Origin: Niallia circulans
GTDB lineage: Bacteria > Bacillota > Bacilli > Bacillales > Cytobacillaceae
DNA length: 64,000 bases
Assembly (NCBI RefSeq): GCF_007273535.1
Contig: NZ_RIBP01000001.1
Location: 496,001-560,000, forward strand
Direction of reading: 5' to 3'
The notes under the pieces were generated by a model. The model had not been told where the DNA came from and did not search any database. It saw only the letters and a list, made by a program, of their open reading frames with translations. The translations under genes were made by a program, and so were the position numbers. This document shows, piece by piece, positions 16,888 through 25,761 of the stretch (positions within the stretch are counted from its first letter, which is position 1; each line of letters starts with the position of its first letter).

Positions 16888-17010
16888 TAATCGGTTGTTT
16901 CGATTGTTAACATCGGAATGTTCATCTGTAATGATTGATATCTTTATTATAGAATAGGAAAAAATAAACAACAATAAATTTTTAAATGATGATGAAGGGG
17001 AGATAAGAAA

Positions 17011-17115
17011 ATGAACAACAAGCAATCAAATAATTCAGCACAGACAGAGATAGATAATAAAAATTTTAACTACTATTGGAGAGAGATTATTAGAGCATTA
17101 ATAGCCATGAAATAA
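17011..17115 (+). CDS. 34-residue small protein
   Basis: Begins at ATG 17011 after AAGGGGAG with good spacing. The peptide is polar at first (NNKQSNNSAQTE) and ends in a short amphipathic helix (YYWREIIRALIAMK). Divergent from the LysR gene. No family recognised; could also be a remnant. Confidence 0.35.
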   Translation: MNNKQSNNSAQTEIDNKNFNYYWREIIRALIAMK

Positions 17116-17246
17116 CTGTTTAACTCAAATGTTTTAATGTCCTTTCATGCAAATCCTCATGAGTAATTGTATCCTTATAATCAAAGGAATAGAATTTGTG
17201 GAAAAGCAATAGTCTACAACATTGAACGAAATGAGGATGAATTTAC

Positions 17247-17792
17247 ATGCATAGATGGAAATTTGATTGTGGTAACAAGAAAAAACTGCGCGGCTTAGGA
17301 AGACGCTGCCGTAATTTCACTAAATATCTTAATGAAGATACACAAGAAATACCAAATCCTGAAAAGGATTCTTATAGGAACTACTGGCATTCCCATTTGT
17401 CTCTTAGTAAAACATATATAGACTCACATAACACCCCTAATTCGGTACGCAGGTTCTGTATGCAAGCAACGATAGACCGTGTTGCGTATTTAGTTAGTTT
17501 GAAGACAGAAAAGGAGAAAGATTACCGGATCTTAACATCCATTTGTTTGCCAGAATATTTTGATTCCACCATGATTGTTTTTTATGATGACGAAACATTT
17601 AATAAATTTTTTATTAGAGAATCTGATTATCTTCGTTGGATTCCCTTACCACCAGATCGAGACATTGCTAAAGAATGGCTATTACATATACCGGAAGGCT
17701 TGGAGTTGAAAGGATATAAAGAAATAATAGAGGAAGAGGAAGATGATGACTTCCGTGAAGGGGAAATATGGTTTGTAGGTGAAATTGGCTAA
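17247..17792 (+). CDS. Hypothetical protein, DUF3916-like
   Basis: 181 residues. The N-terminus is basic (KKKLRGLGRRCRNFTKYL), followed by YWHSHLSLSKTYIDS and an acidic tail (EEEEDDDFREGE). The arrangement (basic LRG..RR opening, central W/H segment, SVRRFCMQATIDRV) resembles DUF3916 proteins of Bacillaceae, sometimes found near contact-dependent toxins as possible immunity proteins; this match is tentative. No toxin gene is adjacent. Confidence 0.5.
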   Translation: MHRWKFDCGNKKKLRGLGRRCRNFTKYLNEDTQEIPNPEKDSYRNYWHSHLSLSKTYIDSHNTPNSVRRFCMQATIDRVAYLVSLKTEKEKDYRILTSICLPEYFDSTMIVFYDDETFNKFFIRESDYLRWIPLPPDRDIAKEWLLHIPEGLELKGYKEIIEEEEDDDFREGEIWFVGEIG

Positions 17793-17823
17793 AGGCGAAG
17801 ACAATCCTTTTGGAAATTAACAG

Positions 17824-18172
17824 AACGAGGCTGGGACAAAACAAAAGCTAACCTTTCTAAACACGAATAATAAAATTACATCAATATTTAAAATGAAGCT
17901 TGTGACTAAATAGAATATGGAGTTAAAATTAGTTCGTTTTGCGCTGCACCCAATCGCTTTCCGCGGGCAAAGCTTGAGCCTCCTCGTCTTCGCCTGCTGG
18001 GTCTCAGCCTTTCCTCTATTTCCCGCAGGAGTCGAGTGGCCTCCGCTCCATTCCACTAAGATTTCTAATTATTGTAGTATTAAAACTAAAAAACAAAAAC
18101 CGAACTATCTAATTAATATTCGAATAGATAGTTCATTTTTATACTGATTTAAATACATATGTCCCACTTCTT
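17824..18172. repeat. Intergenic repeat element, copy 1 (with GC-rich core)
   Basis: About 345 bases bounded by GAGGCTGGGACA (about 17828) and, inverted, TGTCCCACTTC (about 18160). Inside is a GC-rich core (17931-18060) with CGCTTTCCGC, TTCGCCTGC and CCCGCAGGAGTCGAGTGGCC, then a hairpin with arms GAACTATCTA (18102-18111) and TAGATAGTTC (18125-18134). The core recurs at 33137-33268. It has no open reading frame of its own and is far more GC-rich than its surroundings. It fills the gap between the DUF3916-like and DUF4317 genes. Confidence 0.8.
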
Positions 18173-18182
18173 TTTTTATTCC

Positions 18183-19367
18183 CTATTCATCCTTATCATT
18201 GCCAAAAAGTGCTTCTGGAATCATCGTAAATCCTTCAATAACGGTATCTTCCTCGACTTCAATCATAAGGTAGCGTTTGCCGCTGAACTCTACTTGTTTT
18301 ACGTATCGTAAGTCTGGCGGACTTATGGCGATATTGGCAATTTTCGTACTGATTTTAATAGATTTAGATGTGAATTTTGGTAGAATATTGCTTGCTTTAA
18401 GCTCATATTTGTCATCATCTATAATCTTTTTAAAGGCAAATTCGACCTTTTCTGGACTGATATCTTCAACACCACTCATTTTTAAGACTTTTTCTACGTC
18501 TTTTGAATCTAACTTAGGCGGTTCTTCTTCTTCGTTTTCAGTTATCATGCGGTTAATTTCTTCATACACGTTTGAAAGGGTGCCGGTATTTAATTGATCC
18601 CCTGTAACATCCTTAATAATTTCCTCGAATACTATCTTGTCATCCTGTGCTGTCATGATTTCTTCGCCGTTTAACACATCCTCAATGAAGGCATAATCTG
18701 GCTCGTGAACCTTGCCGGATGCGTAAAGAATATGGTTAACATCTGCTGCATTGTCTGTGAAGCAAGGGAATAGAAACCCTCCCATTGGTGCTTGCAGATT
18801 TATGATTGGATCTAACACAATATTGTATTTGAACTCTCTGTCCACATAGTCAAACAATAGTTCTTTTTTTGGATCCTGGGTATTGTTAATGCTGCTCAGA
18901 ATAAAGGAGTGGGAGAAAACAGTATCGCGTTCATGTTCGTCTGAATCTCCACTACTCCGCTTCATCGGTTTAATATATTCGCCACGGATAAAGGTGACAA
19001 CAATATCTTTTTCGTATTGTCTAATAGCGAGCATTTTTTCCACTATCTTAAGCATTTGCTCTTTCCAGACTTCCACCTCAGTGCTGAGCAAGCCTTGATG
19101 GAGGATAAGCTGACTGCTGTTCTCTGCATCTCTTTTAAACTTTAGTTCAAAAAGCTTCTCATCCATTTGACCTGCCAGCATTTTTTTAAAGCTGCTCAAA
19201 AACAGCTCTTGCTGATCTTGATCTAGCATTGCGAATGGTGTGCTTTGCGAATGAAAAATTTCGCTTGATTCCTTCATAATATACACATTAAAAATATCAG
19301 AGATTTTCAATTTATCATTGTTAATCTTAAATTGCTTGCGGATGTTTCCTACGTCCTTCTTGTTCAT
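18183..19367 (-). CDS. DUF4317-family protein
   Basis: 394 residues, cytosolic and acidic. The N-terminus (NKKDVGNIRKQFKINNDKLKISDIFNVYI) and overall length fit DUF4317, a Firmicutes family without known function. No catalytic motif or membrane segment is visible. It stands alone, ending in the flank of the repeat element and divergent from the nucleotidase gene. Nothing in the sequence shows regulation. Confidence 0.8.
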   Translation of the reverse strand: MNKKDVGNIRKQFKINNDKLKISDIFNVYIMKESSEIFHSQSTPFAMLDQDQQELFLSSFKKMLAGQMDEKLFELKFKRDAENSSQLILHQGLLSTEVEVWKEQMLKIVEKMLAIRQYEKDIVVTFIRGEYIKPMKRSSGDSDEHERDTVFSHSFILSSINNTQDPKKELLFDYVDREFKYNIVLDPIINLQAPMGGFLFPCFTDNAADVNHILYASGKVHEPDYAFIEDVLNGEEIMTAQDDKIVFEEIIKDVTGDQLNTGTLSNVYEEINRMITENEEEEPPKLDSKDVEKVLKMSGVEDISPEKVEFAFKKIIDDDKYELKASNILPKFTSKSIKISTKIANIAISPPDLRYVKQVEFSGKRYLMIEVEEDTVIEGFTMIPEALFGNDKDE

Positions 19368-19650
19368 GATTCTCTACACTCCTAAGCTTTCGCGATTGAG
19401 GTTACTGGAAACCTATTATTTTAGTCATTTATTTATATTACCATATTTAATTAATAGAATATAAGGGAGGAAAAAGGTCGTATCATATAGAATATTTTAA
19501 AAGAAATTGTAGATTTACGTAGTTTTACATATTCTTAACAATAGGTTAATACATTAAATCTACAATGGAGAAGTAATGTTGACAAAATATGCGATTATTC
19601 GTTTCTTTTCGATTCAAGTCAACAACAAACATAAAGGAGGAAATGATAGA

Positions 19651-21711
19651 ATGAGAGGAAGGAAACAAGCGGCTTTTTTAGCAAGTATTTTTTCAACATT
19701 AGCATTATCGGTATCTATTATACTACCAACTAGTACAAAGGCAGAATCTGCGGATAATTATTCCTTAACGATTATGCATATGAACGATACCCACGCACAT
19801 GCTGACCTTTTGCCAAATATGGTAACAGCGATTAAAGAGGTTCGTGCTGAAGATCCAAATGCACTATTATTTAATGCAGGAGATGTTTTTTCAGGAACTC
19901 TATATTTCAATCAGTTCAAAGGGCAAGCAGATTTAGCTCTCTTAAATATGATGAATATTGATGCAATGGTATTTGGAAATCATGAGTTTGACTTAGGTTC
20001 AGGAGAAAATGGCCAAAAGTCTCTATCTGAATTTGCAGCTAAGGCGAACTTTCCATTCTTAAGTGCAAACGTAGATTTCTCTAGTGATGCATACATGGCT
20101 AGTAAACAAAATAATACATACACAGAAGCTCCAGAAGATGGAATTGTCTATGATGGTATGGTTAAAGAGGTAAATGGTGAAAAAGTTGGTATCTTTGGTT
20201 TAACAACAGAGGATACAGCAAATATTTCTAGTCCTGTTAATGTGAAATTCCAAAACTATATCGAAAAAGCAAATGAAGCTGTTGCCGCATTTGAAGATAT
20301 GGGCATTAATAAAATTATTGCTGTCACACATATCGGTTACGACAGTAACCCTGAAACGGGAAACGATTTACTGTTAGCTAAATATGTTGATGGTATTGAC
20401 GTTATTGTTGGCGGACATTCTCATACACAATTAACTGCGCCTGTCGTTGTAGACCAAGATGAAACTGGTGCTGCAAAAGATAAAACAGTCATTGTCCAAG
20501 CATATCAGTATTCTCAAAATTTAGGAGAATTGAAAGTTGACTTTGATGAAAATGGTGTTGTCGTTGGTCAAACTGGCCAATTAATCGATGTTGCTTCTAA
20601 AGCGGCAGACTCTGAAGCTGCTGCAGTATTAGCACCATACAAATCTGAGATTGATAGCTTAACAAATCAAGAAACTGGGGCAACTGCAAAAAAAGCATTA
20701 ACAAACCCACGTTTAACAGATAGTGCTGTTAGTGTCCGTTCTAACGAAACAGAATTAGGAAACCTTGTAACAGATGCAATGCTTGCAAAAACAAAGGAAA
20801 GAAATGAGAATGTTGTTATTGCGATGCAAAACGGCGGTGGAATCCGTGCTGCAATCGATGAAGGTCCAATTACAACTGGCGAAGTAATCGCAGTATTGCC
20901 GTTTGGTAATGACCCAGCAGTAGTCCAACTATCTGGTGATGAAATTAAACAAATTCTAGAATATAGTGTTCGTTTAGCACCAGCAGAAAGCGGCGGATTC
21001 TTGCATGTTGCTGGTATGAAATTCACGTACGACAGCACAAAAGAAGCTGGTTCTCGTGTATTGACAATGCAAGTAAAAGTAAATGATCAATATGAGGATA
21101 TTAAAGCAGATCAAACTTACTTAGTAACAACAAACAACTTTACCGCAAAAGGTGGAGACGGTTACGAAGTATTTGCGAAAGCATATCAAGAAGGCCGTGT
21201 TCAAGATATCGGGGCAATTGACTGGGAGCAGCTTCGTGACTATATGGTCCAAAACTTAAATGGTGAAGTGAATCCTCAAATTGAAGGACGCATCATTGAT
21301 ACACTTGGCAAGGAACAAGAACCAGAAACACCTGGACAAGAGCCAGAAACGCCTGGAGAAGAGCCAGAAACACCTGGAGAAGAGCCAGAAACACCAGTTA
21401 CGGATGATGATAATAACCAAGATAATGATAATGGAACAGAAACACCTGTCACTGATGACAACAACAATGACAACACATCAGATGATGATAATGCAGGAGC
21501 TGTAGATGACAACAAGGACAACGGATCATCAGATACAGACAAAAATGCTCAAAATCAAGGATCGAACACAGACAAACCGGGTACATCAACTAATGCAGGA
21601 AATGCATTACCGAATACAGCGACTAATATGTACACAATGATATTAGTTGGCGGACTGTTACTTGTCTCTGGTATTGTTGTTTTGATTTATCGAAAAGTAA
21701 AACACGCTTAA
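19651..21711 (+). CDS. Cell-wall-anchored 5'-nucleotidase/2',3'-cyclic phosphodiesterase
   Basis: 686 residues. Order: signal peptide (about 1-30); metallophosphatase domain (MHMNDTHAH, GNHEFD, GGHSHT); 5'-nucleotidase C-terminal domain (QNGGGIRAAI, TTNNFTAKGGDGY); a linker with four EPETPG-type repeats, then an Asp/Asn-rich stretch; sorting signal LPNTA, a hydrophobic segment and a basic tail (YRKVKHA). It hydrolyses extracellular nucleotides for phosphate or nucleoside salvage. LPNTA rather than LPXTG suits class D sortases (B. anthracis SrtC; B. subtilis YhcS anchors related nucleotidases). ATG 19651 follows AAAGGAGG; upstream ATGs lack a site. Confidence 0.9.
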   Translation: MRGRKQAAFLASIFSTLALSVSIILPTSTKAESADNYSLTIMHMNDTHAHADLLPNMVTAIKEVRAEDPNALLFNAGDVFSGTLYFNQFKGQADLALLNMMNIDAMVFGNHEFDLGSGENGQKSLSEFAAKANFPFLSANVDFSSDAYMASKQNNTYTEAPEDGIVYDGMVKEVNGEKVGIFGLTTEDTANISSPVNVKFQNYIEKANEAVAAFEDMGINKIIAVTHIGYDSNPETGNDLLLAKYVDGIDVIVGGHSHTQLTAPVVVDQDETGAAKDKTVIVQAYQYSQNLGELKVDFDENGVVVGQTGQLIDVASKAADSEAAAVLAPYKSEIDSLTNQETGATAKKALTNPRLTDSAVSVRSNETELGNLVTDAMLAKTKERNENVVIAMQNGGGIRAAIDEGPITTGEVIAVLPFGNDPAVVQLSGDEIKQILEYSVRLAPAESGGFLHVAGMKFTYDSTKEAGSRVLTMQVKVNDQYEDIKADQTYLVTTNNFTAKGGDGYEVFAKAYQEGRVQDIGAIDWEQLRDYMVQNLNGEVNPQIEGRIIDTLGKEQEPETPGQEPETPGEEPETPGEEPETPVTDDDNNQDNDNGTETPVTDDNNNDNTSDDDNAGAVDDNKDNGSSDTDKNAQNQGSNTDKPGTSTNAGNALPNTATNMYTMILVGGLLLVSGIVVLIYRKVKHA

Positions 21712-21720
21712 TAAAGGAAT

Positions 21721-21760
21721 AGACCTAGGTAGATAGCTTCTACTTAGGTCTATTTTTTTT
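21721..21760 (+). terminator. Terminator after nucleotidase
   Basis: Arms AGACCTAGGTAG and CTACTTAGGTCT followed by eight T. Confidence 0.9.
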
Positions 21761-21780
21761 GTATAAAAGTAAGTATTTCA

Positions 21781-21829
21781 TTGACGAAAAATGTCAGTAT
21801 CTTTATAGTAGTAATATATATTACTACTA
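21781..21829 (+). promoter_or_regulatory. Promoter with perfect 24-base palindrome before the TrmB-like gene
   Basis: TTGACG (21781-21786) and TATAGT (21804-21809), 17 bases apart. A perfect palindrome with arms TAGTAGTAATAT (21806-21817) and ATATTACTACTA (21818-21829) overlaps the -10 box. Likely autorepression site. Confidence 0.65.
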
Positions 21830-21842
21830 AAAGGGAGAGATT

Positions 21843-22652
21843 ATGGAACAAATAATTGAGCAGTTTGAAAGGCTTGGCTTTTCTAAAAACGAAGCCAAGG
21901 TTTATATGGCATTGTTGAGTGAGCCTGCAATCAACGGATATGAAATTAGTAAAAGAAGCGGTGTACCACGTTCAATGGTTTATACAGTTATCGCAAAGCT
22001 AATAGCAAAAGAAGCGATCGTTGAATTACGAACAGAACCACCAACCTATACACCAATTTCAGTTAAAGAGCTTATATTAACGCAAAAACGGCAAACAGAG
22101 GAAACACTCTTATTTTTGGAAAAGGAATTGCAAGTTATTGAAAAGCCAGTTGAAATAAATGTAATTAAGCATATGGAGGGCAGAGTTAAAATCGTACAGG
22201 CAGTCCAGAAGCTTATGAACGAAGCCGATGATGAAATTTGGCTGTCTTTATGGAAAGAAGAAATGGACGACTTACGAAGTACTGCGGAAGAACAAGGGCG
22301 AAAAGGCAAAAGATTATATTCCATGCTGTTTACAAATGAAGAGACGGAATCTTTTGGTAAGGCATTTTATCACCGTAGTGAAACAGCCTCAATTGAAAAA
22401 AACAGAATGGAGCAAAGGCTAACTATCGTGATTCAAGACAATACAGAGGTACTTATCGCAGGCTTTATAACAGGACAAATTCCGCAAGCAATTCAGACAG
22501 CTGAACCGATGCTTGTTCTTTTGGCGAAGGAATATATTCGCCACGATATGATGATGAAAGCAGTGAGTGAGAAAATCGGCGATGCTGCACTTGATTCCAT
22601 CTGGCAAGGCGATGATCTTTTAAATTATATTGTGAGGAATATAAAGCAGTAA
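21843..22652 (+). CDS. TrmB-family transcriptional regulator
   Basis: 269 residues: N-terminal winged helix (LGFSKNEAKVYMALLSEPAINGYEIS; RSGVPRSMVYTVIAKL) and a C-terminal phospholipase D-like TrmB sensor region (DEIWLSLWKEEMDDL). TrmB regulators usually sense sugars, but many bacterial members have unknown ligands. It is preceded by a promoter with a 24-base palindrome and followed 43 bases later by the AlaX gene, probably in one transcript. Whether it controls the distant nucleotidase is unknown. Confidence 0.82.
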   Translation: MEQIIEQFERLGFSKNEAKVYMALLSEPAINGYEISKRSGVPRSMVYTVIAKLIAKEAIVELRTEPPTYTPISVKELILTQKRQTEETLLFLEKELQVIEKPVEINVIKHMEGRVKIVQAVQKLMNEADDEIWLSLWKEEMDDLRSTAEEQGRKGKRLYSMLFTNEETESFGKAFYHRSETASIEKNRMEQRLTIVIQDNTEVLIAGFITGQIPQAIQTAEPMLVLLAKEYIRHDMMMKAVSEKIGDAALDSIWQGDDLLNYIVRNIKQ

Positions 22653-22695
22653 GCTTCTATGTATCATTGTGAATTTACTAATGGAGATGAATGAA

Positions 22696-23409
22696 ATGAC
22701 AAGTGAGTTATATAAGGACAATGCCTATATAAAGGAATGTGAGACAAATATAAGTTCAGTTAAGGGCAATACTGTAGTTTTCGAACAGACAATATTTTAT
22801 CCTGGCGGCGGTGGTCAGCCTTGTGATAAAGGAATAATTAAGCAAGGCAATGAAACATATGAAGTAATTAATATGAAAAAAACGGAAGGTGAAGTAATCC
22901 ATGAGCTAGATCGTCCAATACAGAACCTACAGGAACCAGTTGTGATGGAGATCGATTGGGAATGGCGGATGAAAAACATGCGTTACCATACGTTACTACA
23001 TGTTATCGCAGGATATTTATATGAAAATTACAAGGGCATGGCTACAAGCAGTCAAATTGAAACAGATTATGGGAGATTAGAAATAGCATTTTCGCCAGAA
23101 ATAATAGAGGAAATTCAGTTGGACGAATTAGAGCAGGCAATCCAAAACGTTTTGGCGCAACCCCATAATGTTGAGACAAAGACAGTAAGCAGACAGGAGG
23201 CAGAACGTAAGGAAGGGGCAATAAAAACAATCATAAATTTACTCCCTGCTTCTCTTGATGAAGTTCGAATTGTGACAATCGAGGATATTGACGAGCAAGC
23301 ATGTGGTGGAACACATGTCAATAACACAAGGGAAATTGGCAACTTTTCCATTGCTAAAATCCAAAAAAAAGGTGCACTGAAAAGAAGGATAAGAGTGGAG
23401 CTAAATTAA
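22696..23409 (+). CDS. alaX: Alanyl-tRNA editing protein AlaX
   Basis: 237 residues with the AlaRS second-additional-domain fold: FYPGGGGQPCDKG near the N-terminus, zinc-ligand HTLLH (about residue 97) and CGGTHV (about 205). These freestanding domains hydrolyse mischarged Ser-tRNA(Ala) or Gly-tRNA(Ala) in the cytosol, protecting translation. ATG 22696 has GGAG nine bases upstream; the upstream GTG at 22669 has none. It follows the TrmB-like regulator. Well supported as a trans-editing factor. Confidence 0.88.
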   Translation: MTSELYKDNAYIKECETNISSVKGNTVVFEQTIFYPGGGGQPCDKGIIKQGNETYEVINMKKTEGEVIHELDRPIQNLQEPVVMEIDWEWRMKNMRYHTLLHVIAGYLYENYKGMATSSQIETDYGRLEIAFSPEIIEEIQLDELEQAIQNVLAQPHNVETKTVSRQEAERKEGAIKTIINLLPASLDEVRIVTIEDIDEQACGGTHVNNTREIGNFSIAKIQKKGALKRRIRVELN

Positions 23410-23424
23410 TTTAAGGTTAGGGCA

Positions 23425-23497
23425 GGCACATAAGAATATAACTCTGAATCAAACCCGAACTATTATCGAATTCCAAATAATAGTTTGGGTTTTTGTT
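23425..23497 (+). terminator. Terminator within short copy of the intergenic repeat family
   Basis: Arms AACCCGAACTATTAT (23452-23466) and ATAATAGTTTGGGTT (from 23477) with a T-run. The CCGAACTAT arm and an upstream GGCAGGCACATAA resemble the outer parts of the repeat elements at 17824 and 33110, but the GC-rich core is missing. Confidence 0.75.
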
Positions 23498-23682
23498 TTT
23501 TCAGTTTCATTACAAACAAAAATTTTTATATGTAACAATATATTAGTACAATATATTTGAAAATAAATTAGGAAGATAGTACTATATTTGTTGAAGAGTT
23601 AAGATTATTCACCTGTTTTTTTATGTATTTTTGCTCAAAATCGTTAGAATTTTTTAAAAAAATTAATTATGAAAGATGGAAA

Positions 23683-24525
23683 ATGAACGATATGAAAACG
23701 ATGAATGTTTTGACACACCCAACATTACAGAAATATGTAGATATATTGCCTTTATTTAAACTAATGCTACCTGATATTTCTATCGGTATAGTAAATACAG
23801 AAGAATGGTTAGTTTATTATGCAGGCAGCAAAATCGATATTGGTGTGATGGCAGGAATGAAAATAAATCCAAATGAGCCTTTAGCTAGTGCTATAAAAGA
23901 AAATAAGTTTATAGAAGAAGAAATTCCGACAAATTTCTTCGGCATTCCATTTACTGGTTTGGCAGCGCCAATTATGGAGAGTGGTCAAGTAATAGGTGCA
24001 CTGGCCATTCAAGTACAAAAACAAAATGAAAAAGAACTTCGAAATATATCCGAGCAAATTGTACAGTCACTTGAACAAGCCAATAACCGGGTATCAATTG
24101 TGTCAGAAGGCGCAGAAGGATTAACGGAAATTAGCAATCTTTTATTAACAAAATCTGAACGAGCAAAAGAAGAACTAGACAAGTCGAATGAGATGCTCCA
24201 GTTAATAAAACGAGTCGCAGATCAAACAAATTTATTAGGGTTAAATGCAGCGATTGAAGCAGCTAGGGCAGGAGAAAAAGGGGCCGGTTTTTCCGTAGTA
24301 GCAAATGAAATAAGAAAGCTCTCACAAGAAACAGCAGTTTCAACAGAAAAAATTCGCCAAACATGGTCTAATATACAAACATCAATGGATGAAATTAATG
24401 CATCCATCCAAAAAATTGTGGACGTAGGACAAAAGCAAGAGGTCTCAACAGAGGAAATTTCAAGCTTTATCGCCGAAATCGAAGCGATGAGCAAGCAATT
24501 AAATAAATATGCATCGGAATTGTAA
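23683..24525 (+). CDS. Soluble methyl-accepting chemotaxis-like protein (YfmS-like)
   Basis: 280 residues with no membrane segment. An N-terminal PAS/GAF-like sensory part ([40 protein letters not shown]) is joined to the MCP signalling hairpin tip ([20 protein letters not shown], then [12 protein letters not shown]). The short signalling domain resembles B. subtilis YfmS, a cytoplasmic receptor coupling to CheA/CheW. ATG 23683 is chosen because the upstream extension lacks a ribosome site. Ligand unknown. Monocistronic, ending in a terminator. Confidence 0.85.
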   Translation: MNDMKTMNVLTHPTLQKYVDILPLFKLMLPDISIGIVNTEEWLVYYAGSKIDIGVMAGMKINPNEPLASAIKENKFIEEEIPTNFFGIPFTGLAAPIMESGQVIGALAIQVQKQNEKELRNISEQIVQSLEQANNRVSIVSEGAEGLTEISNLLLTKSERAKEELDKSNEMLQLIKRVADQTNLLGLNAAIEAARAGEKGAGFSVVANEIRKLSQETAVSTEKIRQTWSNIQTSMDEINASIQKIVDVGQKQEVSTEEISSFIAEIEAMSKQLNKYASEL

Positions 24526-24578
24526 TATACATATATAGTTAACGGAAATAGAAAAAAAAGCATTTTTCTTTTGAACTG

Positions 24579-24623
24579 CCCCGTAAATGTTAGATATCAA
24601 TCTAACATCTACGAGGGTTTTCT
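24579..24623 (+). terminator. Terminator after chemoreceptor gene
   Basis: CCCCGTAAATGTTAGA pairs imperfectly with TCTAACATCTACGAGGG, followed by TTTT. Confidence 0.75.
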
Positions 24624-25244
24624 TATGACTAAATTAATTGCGGAGGAAAGAATACAAACTATTAATTAATAAAATAGTTCGGTGCTTATGAGACCAAATA
24701 CATTCCATGGCTTCTTTGTTATGAGTTATTTGAAGCTGATTCTTGAGTATATATTTTAAAGGTTATAGAAACTATTTATTTTAAGTATCATAAAAAATAC
24801 AATTATAACTAGAAGACTAAGTAAAGTTATTTTCCATTTTTTCTTCAAAGCTTCACCTGCTTTTTATTTTGTTTAACAATTACATCTTGATTTATGTTAT
24901 TAATTTGGAAGCCACTAAAGCTAAAGATGAAGGATATTCTCTTTATTCAATTATACTTCTAAAATATACCTTATTTTGTAGTGTTTATGATTTAAATAAG
25001 AATTTATTTGTTTTATTTGTCAAATCTTTGAAAACATAATTATGAAGCAGTTATTTCAAGATTCGTGTTATAGTTTCATGCATGTTATTACGGAAGTGAT
25101 AAGAAAGACAGCAATTTAGCTACTAAGAAATATAGTCCGAAAAAAGTAACATTAAACAAAAGATTTTGTACTTTTAGATGAAACTAAAAAGTCAGTCATT
25201 CGTACAATAACGATGGAAGTTAATTTACAAAAAAAGGAATGGGT
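24624..25244. other. Long AT-rich intergenic region
   Basis: About 620 bases without a convincing long gene on either strand. It holds one candidate 30-residue membrane peptide on the minus strand (24756-24848). No RNA gene or repeat was recognised. Confidence 0.5.
24756..24848 (-). CDS. Candidate 30-residue single-pass membrane peptide
   Basis: TTG start at 24848 just after an AGGTGAAGC ribosome-site-like stretch. The peptide has a basic opening (MKKKWK), one hydrophobic helix (ITLLSLLVIIVFFMIL) and a short tail. The arrangement fits small membrane peptides, including type I toxins, but it could be chance in AT-rich DNA. Confidence 0.3.
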   Translation of the reverse strand: MKKKWKITLLSLLVIIVFFMILKINSFYNL

Positions 25245-25349
25245 ATGTTTATGGAACTTTTACTTAAAGGTTTGTATGGTATTGGTGAAGGGATTGCAAT
25301 TATTGCCATGTCAGCTTGGAATAAGTTATATCAAGTTGAAAAAAATTAA
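25245..25349 (+). CDS. 34-residue hydrophobic peptide
   Basis: ATG 25245 follows AAAAAGGA. The peptide runs MFMELLLKGLYGIGEG and continues IAIIAMSAWNKLYQVEKN: a Gly-containing amphipathic or membrane helix with a polar tail. A good terminator follows at 25397, giving a compact, self-contained gene. Function unknown; a signalling, toxin-like or bacteriocin-like peptide is possible but not shown. Confidence 0.45.
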   Translation: MFMELLLKGLYGIGEGIAIIAMSAWNKLYQVEKN

Positions 25350-25396
25350 GCTTTTTTCAAAGGTACTCTCTTTTAAATAAGCTTTACAACGGCTAA

Positions 25397-25429
25397 AAAT
25401 CCACGCACTTTATTGAATCGTGGGTTTTT
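25397..25429 (+). terminator. Terminator after 34-residue peptide gene
   Basis: AAATCCACG and CGTGGGTTT arms followed by TTTTTA. Confidence 0.75.
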
Positions 25430-25536
25430 ATATTTATGCGAAACTGTTAATTTTTTATAATTTTTAAAACCTGTGTATAATGGTAAATATATAATTTTGT
25501 AAATATTGGTTACCATCAAGCTAAGGAGGTATAGCA

Positions 25537-25734
25537 ATGATAAAATATTCTTTCATGGGGAAGTGTACCTTTTTAATTGGATTGCTATTTTTCATATTTG
25601 GTATTGCTTATATAACAGGAGTACTAAAATATTCCGAATTAGCACCAAATCCTGACACTGCTATTGCTTACATTGCGCTTGGAATTAGTATGATTTTATC
25701 ATCAAGCTTTTATAGAATAATAAATACCAAATAA
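25537..25734 (+). CDS. Small two-helix membrane protein
   Basis: 65 residues with two hydrophobic segments (about 10-30 and 42-58) joined by a short loop (KYSELAPNPDTA). A near-perfect ribosome site, AAGGAGGT, precedes the ATG. It is followed 27 bases later by another small membrane protein, likely in one transcript. No family recognised. Confidence 0.7.
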   Translation: MIKYSFMGKCTFLIGLLFFIFGIAYITGVLKYSELAPNPDTAIAYIALGISMILSSSFYRIINTK

Positions 25735-25761
25735 AAAATAGAACTTAATGGAGGAATGTAA

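Noticed and set aside
17917..18147. Open reading frames on both strands across the GC-rich repeat
   Set aside because: They arise from the repeat's base composition, lack ribosome sites and differ between copies.
17824..18172. Insertion sequence
   Set aside because: Inverted ends and multiple copies are present, but there is no transposase reading frame; treated as a non-coding repeat.
21300..21400. CRISPR-like short repeats
   Set aside because: The repeats are contiguous codons of the protein stalk with no spacers; no CRISPR array exists in the window.
21276..21542. Antisense frame rich in Ser/Val over the nucleotidase stalk
   Set aside because: It mirrors the repetitive EPETPG/Asp-Asn coding sequence and is not an independent gene.
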